A stretch of DNA of 64,000 bases from Adlercreutzia hattorii (GTDB lineage Bacteria > Actinomycetota > Coriobacteriia > Coriobacteriales > Eggerthellaceae): contig NZ_AP022829.1 in the NCBI RefSeq assembly GCF_011405655.1, positions 1,411,001 to 1,475,000 of the forward strand, read 5' to 3'. The notes under the pieces were generated by a model. That model worked only from the letters and a program-made list of their open reading frames with translations, searched no databases and was not told where the DNA came from. How positions within the stretch are numbered: the stretch's first letter is position 1; every line of letters begins with the position of its first letter. Positions 7,990 to 16,250 of the stretch are shown one piece after another. The position numbers and the translations under genes are program-made.

Positions 7990-8431
7990 GAGCCGCCGTG
8001 CGAACGATATATTCTTCGTTTGCAGCCTGGTCGATTATATCGCGCGCAAGACGAAGAACCGCCGGTCGGATGTTGTGGAAGCGCTCGGGCCGCAGCGCCT
8101 GGGGCGCATCGTGGAGTTGGCCGATGTGTACCATTGCGACAACATCGATGCGGTGAGCGATCACTTCATCGAAGAGGCCGATATCGGCGAAGGCGTTTTC
8201 GACAACGTCGCTGCCGCTCGCTACGCCGTTCCCTCCCACTGGGACATAGGCAAGGTGTACAAGCGACTCGTCCTTGCCATCGCCGACCGTGAGGGGACGA
8301 CCGATGTCGAAGCAATTCTGCGCGCCTACTGCTCTCCGGTCAGCGCTCTCATCGACGACTACAACGGCAGCTTCTACTACGATTCCCCCGAGGCCATCTA
8401 CGACGCTTACGCCACGGGGGAGTTGGAGTAG
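7976..8431 (+). CDS. DUF3791-like partner protein with C-terminal extension
   Basis: 151 residues from the ATG at 7976, preceded by GAGGAGG and lying inside the end of the previous gene. The N-terminal 65 residues (Asp-Ile-Phe-Phe-Val-Cys..., a long helix, then Leu-Ala-Asp-Val-Tyr-His-Cys) fit DUF3791, a small helical family found next to DUF3990. The C-terminal 80 residues are a separate acidic domain with Trp-Asp-Ile-Gly-Lys-Val-Tyr-Lys-Arg-Leu and Asp-Asp-Tyr-Asn-x-x-Phe-Tyr-Tyr. DUF3791 could be the antitoxin or chaperone of its neighbour. This is inferred from gene order and overlap; no biochemical role is visible. Confidence 0.6.
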   Translation: MEGRESRRANDIFFVCSLVDYIARKTKNRRSDVVEALGPQRLGRIVELADVYHCDNIDAVSDHFIEEADIGEGVFDNVAAARYAVPSHWDIGKVYKRLVLAIADREGTTDVEAILRAYCSPVSALIDDYNGSFYYDSPEAIYDAYATGELE

Positions 8432-8598
8432 CGATTTTTGTGACTCTGACCTGGGATGCAATAATTCGATAAGAAATCCCTAAGGAAAAATGAACCAAAT
8501 ACCCATGGAGGTTCCATGCTCGTGCGCGTAGACTTACTTTCCGAGGGAGGGCCCGGCTTCCATTTCGGGCCCCGAACAAGAAGAGGAAAGGGGAGTCT
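8432..8598. promoter_or_regulatory. Leader/promoter region of the DmsA-like operon
   Basis: The 167-bp gap has a plausible promoter: TTGTGA at 8438-8443 and an AATAAT-like -10 around 8460-8465. Downstream are a 6+6-bp inverted repeat (CATGGA/TCCATG at 8504-8518) and a GC hairpin (GGGCCCG/CGGGCCC, 8549-8572). AAGAGGAAAGGGGAG supplies the ribosome site for 8599. The inverted repeat is a candidate binding site for the regulator of the oxidoreductase. Confidence 0.35.
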
Positions 8599-11226
8599 AT
8601 GGGAAAGACTGCGCAAACCTTCGGCAAGATCAGCCGCCGGTCGTTCCTCGGCCTGGCCGGGGCGACGGGGGTCGGCGTGGCGCTGACCGGCTGCGCGCCG
8701 GCCTCCAAGCAGGAGGAGCCGGCCGCAGACAGCCTGCCCGTTACCGGCGGGGATCCGCTTGACTACGACACCGTTAGCTGGTCGTCGTGCCACGTGAACT
8801 GCGGTAGCCGCTGCCCGCTGAAGGCCTATGTGAAGGACGGCCAGGTCGTGCGCATCGACATCGATTCCGACGGCGATGACGAGTTCGGCCCTGGCAAGAT
8901 CTACCAGATGCGCTCCTGCGTGCGCGGCCGCACCAACCGCCAGCGCATCTACAGCCCCGACCGCATTCAGAAGCCGCTCAAGCGCGTCGAGGGCACTAAG
9001 CGCGGCGAGGGCAAGTACGAGGAGATCACCTGGGACGAGGCCATCGATCTCATCGCCACCACCATGAAGGAGATCAAGGAGGAGTACGGCAACGACGCCT
9101 TCTATATCCAGTACGGCACCGGCGTGCTGGGCGGCACGGTGTCGAAGTCGTGGCATCCCGATCAGACCATGTTCGCACGCCTCATGAATTTGTGGGGCGG
9201 CTACCTGCGCCAGTACGCCGACTACTCCACCGGACAGATCACCTGGGAGATGCCGCTCTTTAACGGCGACGCCTGGTCGAACAACGAGGTGACCGACCTC
9301 GTGAACTCCAAGAACATCGTGCTGTTCGGCAACAACCCGGCCAACACCCGCATGTCCGGCTCGGCCATGCAGTACCTGCTTACCCAGGTGCGCCTGCAGA
9401 ACCCCGAGGCCACCATCGTGGTGGTGGATCCGCACCTGTCGGATACCGCCGTGGGCGTGGCCAACCGCTGGATCCCCATCCGCCCCGGTACCGACATGGC
9501 GCTCGTGGCCGGCATGATCCAGTACCTGTTCAGCGCCGGCAAGCTGGACGAGCAGCTCATCCGCGACAAGTTCGTCGGCTTCTTCTCCGACAGCTTCGCC
9601 GACGACGTGAAAGCCGCCGAGCCCACGAGCACCGCCTTCATGGGGCTCGACAAGTCCGGCAAGCTCACCATCAAGGAGGACATGTCCTACGAGGCCTACC
9701 TCGCCGGCACCGGCGCCTACAAGGGCACCGGCGAGAAGACCCCCGAGTGGGCCGCCGGCATTACCGGAATCCCGGCCGACACTATCCGCGAGTTGGCCGA
9801 CCTGTACATGGACGGTCCGACGGCCACCATTCAGGGCTGGGGCCCGCAACGTCACTCCAACGGCGGCAACAACTCCCGCGCCATCGCGATGATCGCCGCC
9901 ATCACCGGCAACGTGGGTATTTCCGGCGGCGGCACCGGCGCCCGTGAGGGCGTGGGCGGCGTTCCGTTCGCTACCCCCACGGCCATCCCGTGCTTCCCCG
10001 AGAAGAACACGGTGGACGTGTGCGTGTCGTTCTTCGACTGGTACCAGGCCATCGAGGACTACACGGTCATGAACGACGCCACCTGGGGCATCCGCGCCAT
10101 CGACGAGACCGGTGTCACCAGCTACGCCGAGGAGCCCGGCACCCTGAAGCTGAAGGCCCCCATCAAGTTCATCTGGAACTACGGCTCCAACGTCATGATG
10201 GGCCAGCACGCCGACATCAACGACTCGTTGCGCATCTACAATCTTCCAGACGAGAAAGATTCCGGCGTGCGCATGATCGTCACGGTTGATCCGTGGATGA
10301 CGCCGACGGCCATGGCCTCCGACATCATCCTGCCCGGCACCACGCCCTTCGAGGAGGACGACCTCACCACCGGCGGCACCGCCTGGACCGGCTTCATCTG
10401 CTGCGAGTCGAAGGCCATCGAGCCTCTGTTCGAGGCCAAGCCCGTCTACGAGATCTGCACCCTTCTGGCCGATGCGCTCGGCATCAAGGACGAGTTCACC
10501 GAGGGCAAGACCCAGCTCGACTGGATCGAGTGGTGCTACAACGAGGGGAAGGCGGCCGGCGACGACTTGCCCGACACCTTCGAGGAGTTCCGCGCCGCAG
10601 GCCTCATCAAGCAGACCGACGACCATGAGCCGGCCATCGCCGCGCCGGAAGGCCCGCTCGCCACGCCCTCGGGCAAGTACGAGGTGTTCTCGAAGCAGGC
10701 TTACAACCTGTCGCGCCAGTGGGACCTCACCGGCGGCGGGTACGTGCCCGACGACGGCCGCGACCAGATCACGGGCCTGCCCATCTGGTACGAGAACTTC
10801 GAGGGCTACGGCGACCCGCTGCGCGAGGAGTACCCCTTCCAGCTCATCGGCCACCACACTAAGACGCGCACCCACTCCTCCTACGGCAACGTGCCGTGGA
10901 TGAGCTCGGTGGCCCCGCAGCAGTGCTGGATCAACGAGGGCGATGCCGCCACGCTCGGCATCAAGCAGGACGACACCGTCATCGTGTCCACCGAGCGCGG
11001 CCGCTCCCGGATGACCGCGAAGGTGACGAACCGCATCATGCCTGGCGTGGTCAGCGTGCCCCAGGGCGCGTGGTACGACCCGGTGACCCGCGACGGCGCC
11101 ACCATCGGCGATCCCAGCGTGCTCGATTTGGGCGGCTGCATCTCGGTGCTGACGTCCTCGCGCCCGACGCCCATCTCCAAGGGCAACGGCGTCCACTCCA
11201 ACCTGTGCAAGATCGAGAAGGCCTAG
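8599..11226 (+). CDS. Tat-exported DMSO-reductase-family molybdenum catalytic subunit (DmsA-like)
   Basis: 875 residues. The twin-arginine signal (Ser-Arg-Arg-Ser-Phe-Leu, residues 12-17) is followed by a hydrophobic core and a lipobox-like Leu-Thr-Gly-Cys ending at Cys32. Export by Tat and possible lipid anchoring outside the membrane are expected. Cys64, Cys68, Cys72 and Cys107 form the [4Fe-4S] site of the molybdopterin oxidoreductase fold. Ser210, in the Ala-Asp-Tyr-Ser motif, lies where DmsA has its Mo-ligating serine, placing the protein in the DMSO-reductase branch rather than with Cys- or Asp-ligated enzymes. The C-terminal molybdopterin-dinucleotide-binding domain ends around residue 870. 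The substrate cannot be read from sequence; paralogues in gut Coriobacteriia act on very diverse acceptors. The iron-sulfur subunit follows 11 bp downstream. Confidence 0.9.
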   Translation: MGKTAQTFGKISRRSFLGLAGATGVGVALTGCAPASKQEEPAADSLPVTGGDPLDYDTVSWSSCHVNCGSRCPLKAYVKDGQVVRIDIDSDGDDEFGPGKIYQMRSCVRGRTNRQRIYSPDRIQKPLKRVEGTKRGEGKYEEITWDEAIDLIATTMKEIKEEYGNDAFYIQYGTGVLGGTVSKSWHPDQTMFARLMNLWGGYLRQYADYSTGQITWEMPLFNGDAWSNNEVTDLVNSKNIVLFGNNPANTRMSGSAMQYLLTQVRLQNPEATIVVVDPHLSDTAVGVANRWIPIRPGTDMALVAGMIQYLFSAGKLDEQLIRDKFVGFFSDSFADDVKAAEPTSTAFMGLDKSGKLTIKEDMSYEAYLAGTGAYKGTGEKTPEWAAGITGIPADTIRELADLYMDGPTATIQGWGPQRHSNGGNNSRAIAMIAAITGNVGISGGGTGAREGVGGVPFATPTAIPCFPEKNTVDVCVSFFDWYQAIEDYTVMNDATWGIRAIDETGVTSYAEEPGTLKLKAPIKFIWNYGSNVMMGQHADINDSLRIYNLPDEKDSGVRMIVTVDPWMTPTAMASDIILPGTTPFEEDDLTTGGTAWTGFICCESKAIEPLFEAKPVYEICTLLADALGIKDEFTEGKTQLDWIEWCYNEGKAAGDDLPDTFEEFRAAGLIKQTDDHEPAIAAPEGPLATPSGKYEVFSKQAYNLSRQWDLTGGGYVPDDGRDQITGLPIWYENFEGYGDPLREEYPFQLIGHHTKTRTHSSYGNVPWMSSVAPQQCWINEGDAATLGIKQDDTVIVSTERGRSRMTAKVTNRIMPGVVSVPQGAWYDPVTRDGATIGDPSVLDLGGCISVLTSSRPTPISKGNGVHSNLCKIEKA

Positions 11227-11237
11227 GGGGATAGACC

Positions 11238-11855
11238 ATGGAACAGTACGGATTTTTCGTCAACACCGACATCTGCACCGGCTGCAAGGCCTGCATGACC
11301 TCGTGCTTCGACCGCAACGACCTGGAAGTGCCGCAGAAGTTTCGCAAGGTGTTCGAGTTCGGCGGCGGCGAGTGGAAGGCCGACGGGGCCGGCGCTTATA
11401 CGGCCACGGCGTTCACCTACTATGTCTCGATGACCTGCGGCCACTGCGAGAGCCCGGCCTGCGTGGCCAACTGCCCCACCGGCGCCATGCAGAAGGACCC
11501 GGAGACGGGCATCGTCAACAACGACAAGGAGAAGTGCATCGGCTGCATGACCTGCGAGAAGAGCTGCCCCTACGGGCACCCCGTGCAGCTAGACGACGGC
11601 CTGTCTCACAAGTGCGTGCTCTGCTCCGACGAGAACCCGGAGGGCACACCGGATCCCACCTGCGCCAAGGCCTGCCCGGTGCGCGCGCTCGAGTTCGGCA
11701 CCCTTTCTGAGCTGCGCGAGCGCCATCCCGAGGGCGTATCAGCTATCGGCGAGCTGACCGATGAGACCGGTCCGGCCGTAGTGTTCGCGCCCCATCGCGA
11801 CGCGGCCAAGGGCGGTGTGCTGCGCAACCCGCAAGAAGTGAGCCACGAGGCCTAA
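11238..11855 (+). CDS. DmsB-like four-cluster iron-sulfur electron-transfer subunit
   Basis: 205 residues with four Cys groups: CxGCxxCxxxC near residue 14, CxxCxxPxCxxxC near 75, CxGCxxCxxxC near 98, and CxxC...CxxxC near 130-150. This is the pattern of ferredoxin subunits of DMSO-reductase-family enzymes. It passes electrons to the molybdenum subunit encoded just upstream, and shares its operon. It has no signal peptide, so it is probably carried through Tat with its partner. No DmsC- or NrfD-type membrane anchor gene follows; the next gene is a sensor kinase. The electron donor must therefore be encoded elsewhere or be different in kind. GGGGGATAG is a modest ribosome site for the ATG at 11238. 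Confidence 0.92.
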   Translation: MEQYGFFVNTDICTGCKACMTSCFDRNDLEVPQKFRKVFEFGGGEWKADGAGAYTATAFTYYVSMTCGHCESPACVANCPTGAMQKDPETGIVNNDKEKCIGCMTCEKSCPYGHPVQLDDGLSHKCVLCSDENPEGTPDPTCAKACPVRALEFGTLSELRERHPEGVSAIGELTDETGPAVVFAPHRDAAKGGVLRNPQEVSHEA

Positions 11856-11891
11856 GCGCCGACGGCTTAAGAACGGGACACTAGCTTTACG

Positions 11892-11923
11892 GCGGCTGGT
11901 AGGGTATAACTCCTACCAGCCGC
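11892..11923. terminator. 12-bp perfect hairpin between the DmsAB-like pair and the kinase gene
   Basis: GCGGCTGGTAGG (11892-11903) pairs with its exact complement at 11912-11923 across an 8-nt loop. There is no T-run after it, so it is either an incomplete terminator or attenuator of the oxidoreductase transcript, or a palindromic operator for the adjacent two-component system. Confidence 0.5.
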
Positions 11924-11944
11924 ATCGGGGGTTAGGGAGGGTGC

Positions 11945-11995
11945 ATGGATAAGAAGACGAGCCGGCCGCGCACTGCCTGGAAGTGGGTGCGGTAG
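11945..11995 (+). CDS. 16-residue leader ORF upstream of the sensor kinase
   Basis: The ATG at 11945 has a strong ribosome site (AGGGAGG just upstream) and encodes Met-Asp-Lys-Lys-Thr-Ser-Arg-Pro-Arg-Thr-Ala-Trp-Lys-Trp-Val-Arg before a TAG. The kinase GTG at 12000 begins four bases later and has no good ribosome site of its own. The ORF therefore probably feeds ribosomes to the kinase by reinitiation. Alternatively it is the true kinase N-terminus cut off by a frameshift; its basic character would suit a cytoplasmic N-terminus before TM1. Confidence 0.4.
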   Translation: MDKKTSRPRTAWKWVR

Positions 11996-11999
11996 AGCT

Positions 12000-13808
12000 G
12001 TGGCGAGAGTCGGGCGACAGAGGAAGATCGGACTGCGGACGAAGCTCATCGGGCTTCTCGCGGTTGTTCTCGTGCTGATATCAGCGGTGTTCCTTGCGTT
12101 CACCTACGACGATCAGTCGCGCCGTGCCGAGACCGACCTTCTGGAAAAGTCACGGGTGCTCGTTACCGAGATGGATGCCATGTGGGATTTCATCTCCCTG
12201 AATCAGAACGTCATCAACTACACCTCCGATGGGGAGTACGACTACAAGGGACTGCACTGCGCCATCGCGGGCAAGTCGGTGGCGGCTCTGTTCTCCGAGA
12301 AGACGGACTACTCCATCCGCTTCACGAATTTGAACCCGCGCAACATCTACAATATCCCGGACGCCTACGAGGCCGCCGCCATCGAGGCATTTTTGACGGA
12401 TGAGGACACCGATGAGGTATGGGGCTACCAGACCGAGGGAGGTGATCAGGTCTTCCGCTATGTGCGGGCCATGGACGTCTCCGACGACTGCATCGAGTGC
12501 CACGGCCAGCCCGCCGGCGAGCTGGATGCGACTGGTTACCCGAAAGAAGGCTGGAGTGTGGGAGATGTGGCCGGAGCAGTATCGGTGGTGGTTCCCGCCA
12601 ATGGCGCCATGGCCAACATGCGTGATGCCATCGTCGGCAACATGATGTTCTTTCTGGCCGTGGTGGCTGCCATGGCGCTTCTCATCTATGTCGTCATCAG
12701 CCGACTCATTACTGAGCCTTTGACGGAGCTGCGTGCTTCGTTCTCTCGTGTGGCCGAGCCCGGCGCGCGGACGGCCGAGGGGGAGATGGGTACTCCAGGA
12801 GTCTTTGGCCCAGCGGGCGTCATTGGACATGGGCCCGCGTCCGCTTCCGGTTGCCTGCGCGGCCTCCCGCCACGAGGCTCCCTGGACATGGCCGAGCGCG
12901 GCGTGCTGTACTCGTCCCGCGAGATAGACGGCCTCATCGAGCAGTACCATTCTATGGCCCAGCGCCTGGAGGAGCTTTACGGAAGTTTGGAATCTCAGGT
13001 AGCCGAGCGCACAGAACAGCTCTCCAGTGCAAACGCCGAGCTGGAGTGTCAGCGACGCCGAGTAGAGGAGATCAACGCCCAGCTCGCCCGGGACAACCAA
13101 TACAAGTCCGATTTCCTTGCCATTGTCAGCCACGAGTTGCGCACGCCGCTAACCTCCATCTTGGCTTTTGCCGAGCTTTTGGGTGAGTCCATCGGCCCCG
13201 ATCGGCCCGAGGCGCGCCGCCAATTGGAGGAGATTGACAAAAACGGCGCCATCTTGCTGGAAATGGTGGACAATGTGCTGGAGTGCGCCCGCATCCAGGC
13301 GGGCTCCGAGACGCTGAACCTGGAGCTGGTTGATTTGAACGACCTCGTGGGAATGGTGGAGTCGGCCATGGCGCCCGTGGCTGCCAAGAAAGGCGTGGCC
13401 TTCACCACTCGTGTCGATTTCGACGTGCCTCTCATTATGGGAGATTGGGAGAAGCTGCGCCGGGTGCTCGCAAATCTTACGAGTAATGCCGTGAAGTTCA
13501 CCGACGCCGGCGGCGAGGTGGCTGTGCGCGTCTGTTGCGAGGCGAAAGAGGATGGTGCTCGCAACGTGGTGATGCGCGTGAGGGACACCGGCATAGGTAT
13601 TCCGAAAGAGGCCCAGGAGCTCATCTTCGAGCGGTTCCGACAGGAGAACATGTCCACCGTGCGTCGTTACGGCGGTAGCGGGCTGGGGCTTTCGTTGGTA
13701 AAGGACCTAGTGGCCATGATGGGTGGCACCGTGGCCGTGTCAAGTGAGCCGGGATGCGGCTCGACGTTCGCGGTTGAACTGCCCGCAGAGGAGGAAGACC
13801 ATGACTAA
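12000..13808 (+). CDS. Sensor histidine kinase with haem-c-type DUF3365 (Tll0287-like) sensor domain
   Basis: 602 residues from a GTG. TM1 is at about 14-34, an extracytoplasmic domain at 35-212, and TM2 at 213-234. A HAMP-like linker and coiled coil follow, then HisKA with the phosphorylated His378 (Ser-His-Glu-Leu-Arg-Thr-Pro), then HATPase with its N box and Asp-Thr-Gly-Ile-Gly. The outer domain resembles DUF3365/Tll0287 and holds Cys164-x-x-Cys167-His168, the attachment motif for a covalent haem c. That suggests redox, NO or small-ligand sensing at the membrane. A low-complexity Gly/Pro stretch (about 254-297) interrupts the region after TM2. The response-regulator gene overlaps the 3' end. 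It sits directly after the DmsAB-like genes, so it may control them in response to electron-acceptor availability (inference). Confidence 0.85.
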   Translation: MARVGRQRKIGLRTKLIGLLAVVLVLISAVFLAFTYDDQSRRAETDLLEKSRVLVTEMDAMWDFISLNQNVINYTSDGEYDYKGLHCAIAGKSVAALFSEKTDYSIRFTNLNPRNIYNIPDAYEAAAIEAFLTDEDTDEVWGYQTEGGDQVFRYVRAMDVSDDCIECHGQPAGELDATGYPKEGWSVGDVAGAVSVVVPANGAMANMRDAIVGNMMFFLAVVAAMALLIYVVISRLITEPLTELRASFSRVAEPGARTAEGEMGTPGVFGPAGVIGHGPASASGCLRGLPPRGSLDMAERGVLYSSREIDGLIEQYHSMAQRLEELYGSLESQVAERTEQLSSANAELECQRRRVEEINAQLARDNQYKSDFLAIVSHELRTPLTSILAFAELLGESIGPDRPEARRQLEEIDKNGAILLEMVDNVLECARIQAGSETLNLELVDLNDLVGMVESAMAPVAAKKGVAFTTRVDFDVPLIMGDWEKLRRVLANLTSNAVKFTDAGGEVAVRVCCEAKEDGARNVVMRVRDTGIGIPKEAQELIFERFRQENMSTVRRYGGSGLGLSLVKDLVAMMGGTVAVSSEPGCGSTFAVELPAEEEDHD

Positions 13809-14511
13809 GGTGATGCTCGTCGATGACGACGCGTCCATGCAGGTGCTCATCGAGCAGATCGTGCGTCGCGGCGGCTACGACTTCTGCTGCGCGGGCAATG
13901 GAACCGACGGCCTGGAAATGCTGAGAGCCGAGCGTCCCGATTTCCTTATTCTGGACGTAATGCTGCCTGATATCAATGGCTTCGAGATCTGCGAGATCGT
14001 ACGAGGCGAGGGTCGCAATGTGCCGATCATGTTTCTCACTGCCAAGGGCGACATCGTGGATAAGTCCATCGGCTTTAAAGCCGGCGCTGACGACTACCTC
14101 GTGAAGCCCTTCCAGTCCGAAGAGCTGCTTCTGCGTCTGAACGCGCATTTACGCCGCCGCGAGCGTGACCGCGAGCGCCAGCGCGAAGGGCGCGACCACC
14201 GTTCCGAGGCCTTTTCGGTGGGGGATTTGGAGATCCGTTTCGGAAAGTACGAGGTGCGGTTGCGTGGCGAGGTCGTGGCGCTTTCTTCTCGTGAGATCGA
14301 GCTAATAGAGCTGCTCGCCTCCGACCCGGGCGCCGTGTTCACCCGCGATCAGATCCTCGAGACGCTCTGGGGCAGCAAGGAGGCGACTGACCCTAATTCC
14401 ATCACCGTCATGGTGCGCAAGATTCGCGAGAAGATAGAGGATGATCCCTCCAAGCCGCGCTACCTTGTTACCGTCTGGCGGGTGGGCTACAAGCTGGCCG
14501 AGTCGCTGTAG
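13801..14511 (+). CDS. OmpR-family response regulator
   Basis: 236 residues from the ATG at 13801, which lies 8 bp inside the kinase gene and follows AGAGGAGG. The receiver domain (1-118) has the acidic pocket Asp8/Asp9, the phosphoacceptor Asp52 in Leu-Asp-Val-Met-Leu-Pro, and Lys in the Leu-Val-Lys-Pro-Phe motif. A very basic linker rich in Arg/Glu follows, then a winged-helix DNA-binding domain (about 140-233) with the usual Val-Trp-Arg-Val-Gly-Tyr-Lys ending. It is phosphorylated by the upstream kinase and regulates transcription. The palindrome-like hairpin at 11892-11923 is a candidate site, unproven. Confidence 0.93.
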   Translation: MTKVMLVDDDASMQVLIEQIVRRGGYDFCCAGNGTDGLEMLRAERPDFLILDVMLPDINGFEICEIVRGEGRNVPIMFLTAKGDIVDKSIGFKAGADDYLVKPFQSEELLLRLNAHLRRRERDRERQREGRDHRSEAFSVGDLEIRFGKYEVRLRGEVVALSSREIELIELLASDPGAVFTRDQILETLWGSKEATDPNSITVMVRKIREKIEDDPSKPRYLVTVWRVGYKLAESL

Positions 14512-14726
14512 CCGTACGGGTTTCGGCACTGTGGCGGTTAAGTGCTCGAGTGCCTCTTTTGTAGAGGTTGTGCGAAGATCGCCCTTTGTTGTTGCGGGTA
14601 AACTTCTGGCCGGTTTTCTCTTGAAGGGGTCTTCTCTTTGTAGTATTCTTCTCTGCTGTATCTCTGCGCCAGAATTGCATTTTCATGCCCAAAATCAGGC
14701 GCGGACGCCAGAGAAAGGACTATCGC

Positions 14727-15977
<1,251 letters not shown>

Positions 15978-15983
15978 CGATCA

Positions 15984-16017
15984 AGCGCCCGCGACTTTTG
16001 GCCGCGGGCGCTTTTTC
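15984..16017 (+). terminator. Intrinsic terminator of rpoD
   Basis: AGCGCCCGCG (15984-15993) pairs perfectly with 16003-16012 across a 9-nt loop and is followed by a T5 run. It begins just after the rpoD stop codon. Confidence 0.9.
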
Positions 16018-16038
16018 TGGCAACCCAGAGTTTGCCGC

Positions 16039-16220
16039 GAGCACTTTTTTCTTTTGTGGACAAAATGGGCCCGAGTGAGCTCACGATGCATGATTTGGCC
16101 GCTGCCTATGAGTTTCTTATCGATGAATTACTCGTATTGCGATAATTGATCGGGTAAAAAGCAGATGATGACTCCCCAGCAGTTCGGTGGGAGCTCATTC
16201 GGGGCCCATTTTGTCCAAAC
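16039..16220. repeat. Intergenic repeat family 1, copy 1 (about 180 bp, inverted ends)
   Basis: The left arm (16057-16082) and right arm (16191-16217) are imperfect inverted repeats that start TGGACAAAATGGGC and end in GAGCTC at the inner side. Between them is a more AT-rich 108-bp core with a CGGGTAAA motif. A second element with the same outer GCACTTTT, TTTTGGACAAA and CTCCGARTGAGCTC blocks, and the same CGGGTAAA in its core, lies at 47049-47245. The element encodes no protein and sits between the rpoD terminator and rlmKL. It looks like a miniature non-autonomous element or a conserved structured RNA/DNA unit. Confidence 0.7.
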
Positions 16221-16250
16221 TCTTCAATTCTGCCCTCATAGGAGTGAATA

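Noticed and set aside
8407-11196. 929-codon minus-strand open frame
   Set aside because: It is antisense to the DmsA-like gene, has shadow composition and no ribosome site.
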